A DNA stretch of 32,911 nt, taken from an uncultured Lachnospiraceae bacterium (lineage in GTDB: Bacteria > Bacillota > Clostridia > Lachnospirales > Lachnospiraceae). The stretch is taken from contig CACYJP010000022.1 of the NCBI GenBank assembly GCA_902774725.1, positions 1 to 32,911 on the forward strand, in the 5' to 3' direction. Every line of letters begins with the position of its first letter. Position 1 is the first letter of the stretch. Position numbers and translations under genes: made by a program. Under the pieces are notes generated by a model, which did not search any database, was not told the DNA's origin, and worked only from the letters and a program-made list of their open reading frames with translations. Shown one piece after another: positions 1 to 9,400 of the stretch.

Positions 1-434
1 GTATGCCAGTCTTCAACCTCGAAGTTATATACTTTTACAGGTTCTTCAAGTTGTTCTTTTTGATTTTTCTGTACTATATAGATACTTCCATTTTGTGAAA
101 GGACTCTGTCACCAAGTTTTAGTTCTGAAGCATATTTGAATCCATAGTCCACTACGTAGAACGGATGTCCTGGTGTACAGTTGATAATTATGCTTTCGTG
201 ATTAGCTTGTTTTAAGGATTGATCTTTTGATATTTCTGATTCTTGTTTCTCAGAATCTGATATTAATTCTATATGCTCTATCTCTTCTGTCTCGTTTACA
301 AACGTCTCCTTTACTTCCTTCAGTCCTTCTTCTCCTGTTTCTGGATTGAATGACCAGACCATATCTCCCGCTTCAACCTCTTCTATTGGTTTATCTCCAT
401 CTTTAGTCTTTACCGTTGTACCTGCAACAAAACA
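1..434 (-). other. Pretoxin Hint (intein-like) autoprocessing domain, cut by window edge
   Basis: Reading in the frame of the giant gene, the domain opens with CFVAGTTVKT, the Hint block A with nucleophile Cys3945. An acidic, variable insert of about 40 residues follows. Block B appears as NCTPGHPFYVV with His4034. The block F-like FEVEDWHT reaches the edge at residue 4088. This order is characteristic of PT-HINT domains just ahead of toxin tips in RHS and wall-associated proteins. The expected His-Asn/Asp end of the Hint fold and the cargo domain lie beyond position 1. Confidence 0.9.
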
Positions 435-3400
435 CTGGCTTGTTAGCCCCATTGCTCCTCCGGCAATAGTTTTTACTCCGTAGTATACCCCGGCTCCATC
501 ACATATACTCATACTTATCAGATGGAAGATTGTTGAAGCATCAGCACCACTATCTATTGCTTTGGATAGTTTCTCCATATCGTTCATAAAAGATACGAGT
601 GCAGTAGTAGTCATTAAAGTTCCGCCACCGATCATAGCTGAACAAAGTATCGTTTTAAACAGTGAGCTCTTGCTACAGAGATTACCTATTCCTCCTGCTA
701 AAGCACCTCCAAATTTCGAAAAACCAAGTACTCCCAGAGCATTAAGTGCTGAAAATCCTGCCATACCATAATTGCCCTCGCACAAGTATAGATATGAATT
801 GACTAACCCAGCCACAGCTCCTGGTATTCCTGGAATAATGGTCGCTATTGAAAGCATATCATGGAGTGTTAGCATAAGTGATTTTTTTAAGAACTCCATA
901 GGATTTAGTCCGAAAGGATCGTTATAACGCAAAGGGTTTCCCTGAACATAGGCATATCTGTTCAGGCTCTGACTAATAGATATATCTCCTAGAAGTACAT
1001 CCTGATTGATGAATCTCTTGATTTCTGTGTTGTAGAAACGCTGGCGCATATACAGTAGTTCGTTTGAATCTGTTATAACCCCGACTGCGCCGTTATATAA
1101 GAATCGTATAGAGTTATCCTCTATAGATATCTGACTTCCTTCTGCATCACAACCAGACAGGAGTTCTCCATATGTTCCATATCTGAAACTATAGAGCAGC
1201 TTTCCTGTCTTATCTGTGATTTTTCTCGTACTTCCATTATGATCGAAGTGATATACTCTCATATCACGCTCATCTGATATCTCATATATCAAACCACGAC
1301 CATAGTAATAATTAGTTGTATATGCATTATTCGAATTATGAGTTGAATCAGCTGATCCACCAGTTGAACTCTTCCTAGACTTGATCACCTGAAGAGTCTG
1401 TGTCGGACTGTTCACTCTGTCTACAACATATTCTTCCTTGTAGTCAGGTGTTTCTACACCGATTCGTATGTTATCTGCATCATAAGTATATACAGTATCC
1501 CCTGCCTTTACGAGTCTGTTTCTGCAGTCATAAGTAAAGTCCGCCATTTCGCCATCAAGAGGACCATAGATCATGTTCCCATCTGCATCGTACTTTACTT
1601 CCTGACCATTATACTTAATGAGACGATTATTCGAATCGTACTCCATGTTTAGTTCTGATGTGTCTTCATCTGTCCTGACAGCTTCTGGTGTATAATTAAG
1701 ATCATTGCTGAAATCGATATTGTCCTTTATCTTTATGATGTTTCCTTGTTCATCATAAGAATATTCCATATTTAGAAGGACTTCGCCGTTTTCTTTTTTC
1801 TGAATTTCCTGAATGAGCCTTCCCGACTTATCATAGATGTTTTCGTCCGTACTTCCATCAGGCTTTGTAGTTTTAGCGAGTCTTCCGGCACTGTCATATT
1901 CATAGAAGGTTTTGTTATCAGAATCATCTGTTACTGAGAGTAAAGAGCCATCTGAATTATACTCATATCTGACTATATCTCCGCCCGGATATGTAAGACT
2001 CAGTATGTTTCCGATCTCGTCATATGTATATCTGACTGACCTTCCGTTTGAATCTGTTACATCTGTTATCCTTCCCAGCTTATCATATTCACGAGTGATC
2101 GTTCCTGAACTGTCTGTGATTGTAAGCTGATTTCCAATCTGATCATATGTATAATCTGTTGTTCCTGTTTCATCCTTTACTTCTATAAGCCTGTTAAGTT
2201 CATCATAGCTATAGGTTGTTTCCTGTCCTCTTGCATTCTTTTCACTCAGAAGTCTGCCTTCTTTATCATAAGTAAACTCTTTTCTATTTCCTAACGGATC
2301 TTCTGTAGCTACAAGTCTTGTTGTTTCATCATAGAAATAACGCGTGGTTCCTCCCATTGCATCAGTTATTTCAGTGATATTGTCGAGGCTGTCATACTTC
2401 TGGCTTGTTTCAAATCCCATTGGATCTGTTACGGATACGAGTCTGTTCATCTCGTCATAACTATAGGTATACTTCTGTACGCTTGCATCATCAGACTTAT
2501 CTGTTTTCGAATTACTCGTTACACTTGTTATGTTTCCGGACTTATCATATTCAATGTTTGTTACAGTTCCGTCAGATGACTGGGCTCTGGTCAGCTGCCC
2601 AAAGCAATCATAGCTGTACTCTGTTTTTATTCCATCCGGTCCGGTTTCAGAGGACACTCTGTTAAGTGCATCATAATTATAAGATGTTACCCTTCCCATT
2701 GAATCTGTATATGTAAGGGTATTTTCCATTGCATCATAAGTATAGCTCTCGGATATCTGCTTACCCTGAACCTCTGTGTCTACTTTTGTTATGTGATTAT
2801 TCTCATCATATGTATAGAAGATATCTAACCCTTCCGGAGTCTTCTTCTCTATACAGTTTCCGGCAGCATCATAAGAAAACAGTGTCTTATTACCTAAAGC
2901 ATCTGTAACAGACTCAAGCTCATTCCATTTATTGTAATCATATACTGTTTTATTACCTGCTTTATCTGTGATGCTTGTTATATTTCCAGGATTGTCATAT
3001 GTATAAGACTCTTCTACTCCTTGAGAAGAATCCATACTTACCGTTCTTCCATACTCATCCAGAGCATAGTTAACTGCGTTTCCATACGGATCTTTCAGCC
3101 CTTCAAGCTTCTGCTCCTTGCTGTTTATCATGTAAGTATATACATTGCTCTTTCTGTCAGTCTTCTTAGTTACGTTTCCGTTTTGATCATATTCAAAGAC
3201 TTCGCTCGTATTGTCCGGATATGTTATCTTCGTATTGTTTCCAAAAGAGTCATACTCGTAGTGTATCTCAGTACCATCTCTCTTTATCAGAGTAGTCATG
3301 TTACCTGCCATATCATAGACATATTCTTCTTTTGTACCATCTGCATAGGTCCTAGAAATCAGTTCTCCGGCTGTATTGTAGTCAAACGTAGTAGTATTAC

Positions 3401-6400
3401 CGATCGCATCAGTGACAGTCTTCACATTATTATAATCATCATAGGTATAAACAGTTTTATTACCATTAGCGTCAGTTTCCGAAAGCTTCTGATTTACAGC
3501 GTTATACTCATAAGTCATTGAGCTTCCGGACGGAGATACTGCCTTCAGCAGATTTCCGGCTGCATCATACTCATATGTTGTTTTTCTACCAAGTGCATCT
3601 GTGACTGAACTTCGTCTGCCCTTGTCCCATGTAAAAAGCTCAGTACCTTTTCCGATCATTTCCTTAGAAAGAACACACCCGTTTGCATCATAAGTATACC
3701 TTATCTCTGCTTCACCATTCTTCGAAGAAATAAGGTTTCCTTCCTCATCATATGTATAATCAAATCTGTTCTTTCCATCTGATAGAGATGTCATATTTCC
3801 ACTTTCGTCATAGATCGGAACTAATGAACCACCTTTTCCAGCGAAGCCTGAAAGATTTCCATCTTCATCATATGTATAGGAATCTATGTTGCCATTTCCA
3901 TCAGAATGTGAGACAAGGTTTCCGTCTTCATCATAAGTAAATGTCTCTTCTTTTCCGGTTTCGTTTATTATACTGATGATCCTTCCGGTATAATCTGTTG
4001 TGACTATCTTGACCGTATCAGCATAAGCTTCATTTGACGTGGTAACAGTTATTTTTGTACCACCTGTTTCAAGCTCTTCATATACGAAGCTTATCTTCTG
4101 ACCCTTGCTGTTTGTCTGACAGATAACTCGACCTTCATCATCATATTCATTCGTTATATATGTTTCCTGTGAATTATTCTTTTCAGCTGTAATCCGGTGT
4201 TCATCGTCATATTCAAAATACAGACTTCTTCCAAGTGCATCTGTTATCTGTACCAGATCATCATCACTATAACTAAGATTCGTAACTCTTTCACCACCAT
4301 CAGAAACTTTTACCAGATGTCCGTCACTATCATATGTCAGGATAGTTTTGTTTCCTGAAAGTGATTCTTCTATTACGATTTCATTCCCATTACGACTGAA
4401 TGTAGTAACGCTGCCATTTTCATTAATATATTCAGATATCTGTCCATACGTATCATACTTCATGATCTGACCGGCAGGAGACTCCATCTCATATGTTCCA
4501 TCCGGGTGTCTTGTAAGGACATACCCTTCCATGTCTTTCGAAAGCGATACAAAACGGATATCTTCTTTGTCAGAATCAAAATCATTCAGCTGTATTGTCA
4601 CATTATTATTCTCAATGTTTTCGGACTGATCTTCATCATCGCTTTTATTGTTTAATTCTTCCTTTTCTTCCTCTTCTTCCTTATCTTCCCCTTCATCCGC
4701 TTCCTGATCTGACGTTATGAGCTTTCCATTCACCTGTCCATTCTTCACATCCTCTGAAATAAAAGCACTATGAATATACGGATTTGTATAATACATCACA
4801 AGTCCGCTTTCTTCTTTCACAAACGAGTCAAAGTTTGTAGTCCATCCACGTCCGCTGTTTCTTATTCCATCTCCCAGTTCACATCCAGCAAGAAGTGAAT
4901 CATATTCAATGTTAACATCCATTGTGTCTATTCCAGAAAGCGAAAGTGCACTATACGACTCAGTAAAGCCTCCGGATGCTGCATCTACCGGATCACCGAC
5001 TCTTAGATCATATCCTTCTTCTCTGTAACTTGTTCTTATTACTTTAGACACATGTGATTTGATAGGTTCTACTTTGACCTTCACACCAAGATTTTCACCT
5101 TCGATCACTTCAACAAGCCAGTTTATAAGTTCAAAATACTCTTTCCTATAGTCACCGCTGAAACCTGAAGAAATTGAATTACCTTCTCCACTCTTCCATG
5201 TTCCATATATCGTCTGCCCCGGAAGAAGTGTCGGTACAGTTATGCAGTCAGATCCTGAAAGCACTGGTGTGCTGAATAACTGATCAGTCTTAGGGATAGT
5301 GTATATAGCACCTGCTCCACTTGAGTACGTGTCTGTTATCTCACCAGTTTCATAGTCCATTATATAAACGACATCTTTATTAGGTGGTCTTCTGTAATCG
5401 CCAATACTTGTTGTGAAATTATAAAGTGGTTCATTACCTTCATTTGTGATGGCATACTGTATATAATAATCTTCATCCATGTAATAAGCCATTTCCGGCA
5501 TTACTGTTATAAGGACATTGGCACTATCGACAACCATCTCGGTCTGTGAAGTGAATCTTTTTGTAACAGGTACATTAAATGGTGAAAGCATTCCGCTGTA
5601 TTCAGCATTTATATCATACGTTCCGGAAACATCTCCCTTAAGAATCCAGCTGGCAGTCTTTGCTGTCTGTCCCGGAATATCTCCCATATCCATGATAAGA
5701 CTCTGACCAGTCTCTGTATCCTCCCTGTTTCTTGCATCATCGCTTAATACAGCAAGAGAAACTCCCTTAGGAAGTTCTATCCTGCCCTTCGAATCTTCGA
5801 GTACATACTTACTACCGGCCATATTCATTATTGTCAGATCAGCCGAATACATGGTTTTTAACCATGAAACAGACTGCGTTACAGAAATGACAGCTAGCAC
5901 AGGTACAGGTTCATCTGCTGCAACCATAACAACTGATCCATTCACTTTTCCACCACTGGCCACATAATTATCCATGCTCCAGTCAATCGTAAAGTTAGGC
6001 GTACCAAATCCTCCGCCGCCCATATAGCTCTGTCCTGTACTGACTACTCCAGGGAGTTCATCTATAATAATAGGTATAGGACTCTTCTCAAACGTAAGCG
6101 TTGTCTTAAATGTGAATGTGTTTATGTTTGCAGGATTTGACAGATCAACACCGGCATCAACTATTTCCTGCAGACTCATACGGTGTACATCAAAACTTCC
6201 GACTACTACTTCTCCGCTGGAAAGCTTGAGAATTGCCTGAGTCGTTTTCTGATTTACTATCTTATATTCTCTTTCTTCCGGAAGATATCCGTCTTTAAAT
6301 GCAGCGACCTTGTAGGTACCTGCCTTGTAACATAAAGATATTTTTCCATATGAATCGGTCATAAGAGCAGAGTCACTATCTGATCCTGCTTTTATATATA

Positions 6401-9400
6401 CATATGCATATGGAATAGGATTTCCATTATAATCCGTTACAGTGAGCTCACATATTCCGCATCCCTCTGCATCCTTTACCTGAACCTCTATTTCCCTTTC
6501 AGAACTGTTTCCTGCAGCGTCAGTACATATGACCTTCACTGTATATTTTCCACTCTGTGTATATGTATACCTAGGTCTGGCTCCGGTTCTTGTTTCACCG
6601 TTTCCCATGTCCCACTTAAAGCTTTTTATCCTGACATTGTCAGAGCTGTTTTCCGCATCAAAACAGATTTCCATTCCTGTTGTAGCTGTTATCTTTTCCG
6701 GGACAGATATTTCAGGAGCTATATTATCAATACTGGTTGCTACAGCATTTTTAATCTCAGTCCATGTATAATTACCAACACTGTCATATACCTTAGCTGC
6801 ATATCTATAAGCTGTATGTGGTTCCGCATCCTTATCTGTATATCTGACAGTGTTATTATCTGATATACCGGCATTCCCTGAATCAGTACTGTTTTCTATC
6901 AAATCACCGGAACCGGCAGGTACCTTCTGGATACTCTTGGAAGATACATAGAATGCCATATCACTTCCACTTTCTGAAAGTTCGCTCCTGTAGATTTCAT
7001 AATAAGATATATCTATATCAAGTGGATTTTTAGTAATATCTATATAATTCTCAAAATTACCGCTTACAGCTTCTATCTCAGCTGAAGGTGCCGTCTTATC
7101 AAGAAGGCAGCTGTAGAGTTTTTCTGAGCTTATATTTTTATTCTTATTCTCACAGACAGTCTTAAAGAAAAGTGTTCCCTCTTCTTCGTTACTGAAATCA
7201 TAAGTGAACTTTATCCAGTCACTTCTGCCTGCAGCTTTTGATTCATTAAGGAGTATCCAGTCACCCGTCTCATCTGATCTAAAATACGTGATCACTTTTT
7301 CCAGAGCCGAATTATCTGTTACTATGATTGAGAATTCAGTATTGTTACCTATTTTAGATCCATCTGCAGGTGATGCCCCCTCAACCTTTGGAGCAGTCTC
7401 ATCAGGCTTTGCCGTAGCAGATGTTATCTCTGACCTTTCCGATTCGTTTCCAGCTTCATCTACTGCTGTCACATAATAATCGTAGCTTTTTCCATCCTCG
7501 ATATTTGTATCATAATAGTCGAGAATGCTGTCATCCATTACCTTATTGAAATTGTCACTTCCGGAATCCGCCCTATATATCCTGTAAGCAGTGATATCAG
7601 TATCTGTTCCCTCATCCCACGTAACACTGATGTATCCATCACCGGATCTTGCTGTTGCATTTATAACTGCAGCTGGTGCTGTTCTGTCTACAGTGTATTC
7701 CATCACAACATCCGAACCGTCGGAAAGCAGCTGATTTTTATTTCCAGCCGCATCAAACGCCTCGGACTTTATATATATCTTTCCTTCAGGGAACTCTGTT
7801 TCATCTGAGATATCGAGCTTATATTCGAAGGTTTCAGAAGACTTATTTCCAACAGATGATGCTATCTCTGTATACTTTTCTCCATCAAAGCTGAGATACC
7901 ATATTCCGCTTTCTACTTTATGATTATCTGTGACTGTCATGCTGAGAGACAGCTTATCTCTTACATGTCCTTGCACTGGATAAACTGCAGTGATATTCGG
8001 AGCAACTGTATCAGCTGTAGTCGTTATTTCAACTTCCTCGCTATACTCTCCTTTATTTCCTGCAGCATCCACACCACATACCCGGAAAATATATACTGTT
8101 TCAGGTGTGAGTCCATCTATCGTACATCCTGTTATTTTTGACTCTCTTACCGCTTCAACATAAGAATCCCCCTCTTTTCTTTCAACAAGAAAGTATGAGA
8201 AGTCTTCTTCCGTAACATCATCCCACATGAGCTGTACATATGTGGAACCCGCATTTACATCTGTGATATTTATCCTACTGATACCGGTATTATCTATTTC
8301 ATACCTTTTATAAAAATCAAGTAAGCTACTATTACCTGAGCCGTCATATGCAATAACATATATATAATATGTGCCATCACGAAACTCTGTTGTGTCAAAA
8401 GGTACGACAGTTCTGAACGTATCTGTATTTTCCAGATATTTTATATCCTCACTTCTGCCGATTTCTGACATGACTGCATTATCAGATTCACTATCTTCAG
8501 TAATAAAGAATCTGATCTCTGATATATCTTTATTGTCATCAGCTTCAGCCGTAAGCTCTGTTATTCCGGAGATACTTTTCTGATCAGGTAAGACCGAAAC
8601 CATCTCCGGCACTTCTCCGTCATGTCCAACTGTTATTGAAACCGGATCAACAAGAGAGCTTTCATTCCCCATATCATCCATTGCTGTGACGATATACCAT
8701 GCCTTCTTCCCTTCAGGTACAGTATTATCTTCAAAGGTATTATCAAACTGATAATCTATTTCTGCTACTCTCGTATAACTGTTGCTATCATTTTCACCTT
8801 CTATGAATCGGTAAATGTTATATTGAAGAAAGTCTGACTCTGGCGAAGGAGTCCACGAGAGGATAACTACACCATTATCATCTTCAGCCTTAACATCCTG
8901 TGGTGAATCAGGCGCTGAGTTATCCAGTTCATATTCTGTTTCGTACTCGTCTTTTGCCCCGTCTTTATCCGTTACTGTATATCTGACACTCACACTGTCA
9001 GAACTGATATTTCCCTTTATATCAGATATATTCAGTTCATAGGATGCATAAAACTCTGTGCTGCTGTAATGTATCTGATTTAGCGGTGTTTTGTTTAACA
9101 GTGTCCATTCACCTGATGAATTCTGATATTCTATATCGACAGTATTTTTACTGTTTCCCCCATAGTTCTTAAAGAAGACCGTAAGTTCCTCTTTATCTGT
9201 TCCAATTCTCTGATAATCAGATGGAAAAACCCTTGTGATCTTAGGAAAAGCAGCCATTGCTGAAACAGACTCACTCTTTTCTGATTCATTCCCTGCCTCA
9301 TCAACAGCTGTTAATTCATATTTGTAGATGGTATCTGCAGCAACAGCTGTATCAGTATAATATGTCTCTGTTATATCAGTCTTCAGTATAGTCCCATCCT

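Noticed and set aside
3021..3521. Plus-strand open frame of 166 codons inside the giant gene
   Set aside because: It is antisense to intact YD repeats, has low-complexity Ile/Ser/Tyr content caused by the repeat codons, and has no ribosome binding site or family resemblance.
1200..4520. YD-repeat DNA as a CRISPR-like or satellite repeat
   Set aside because: The 63-bp periodicity is degenerate, keeps the reading frame, and is explained by the protein repeat.
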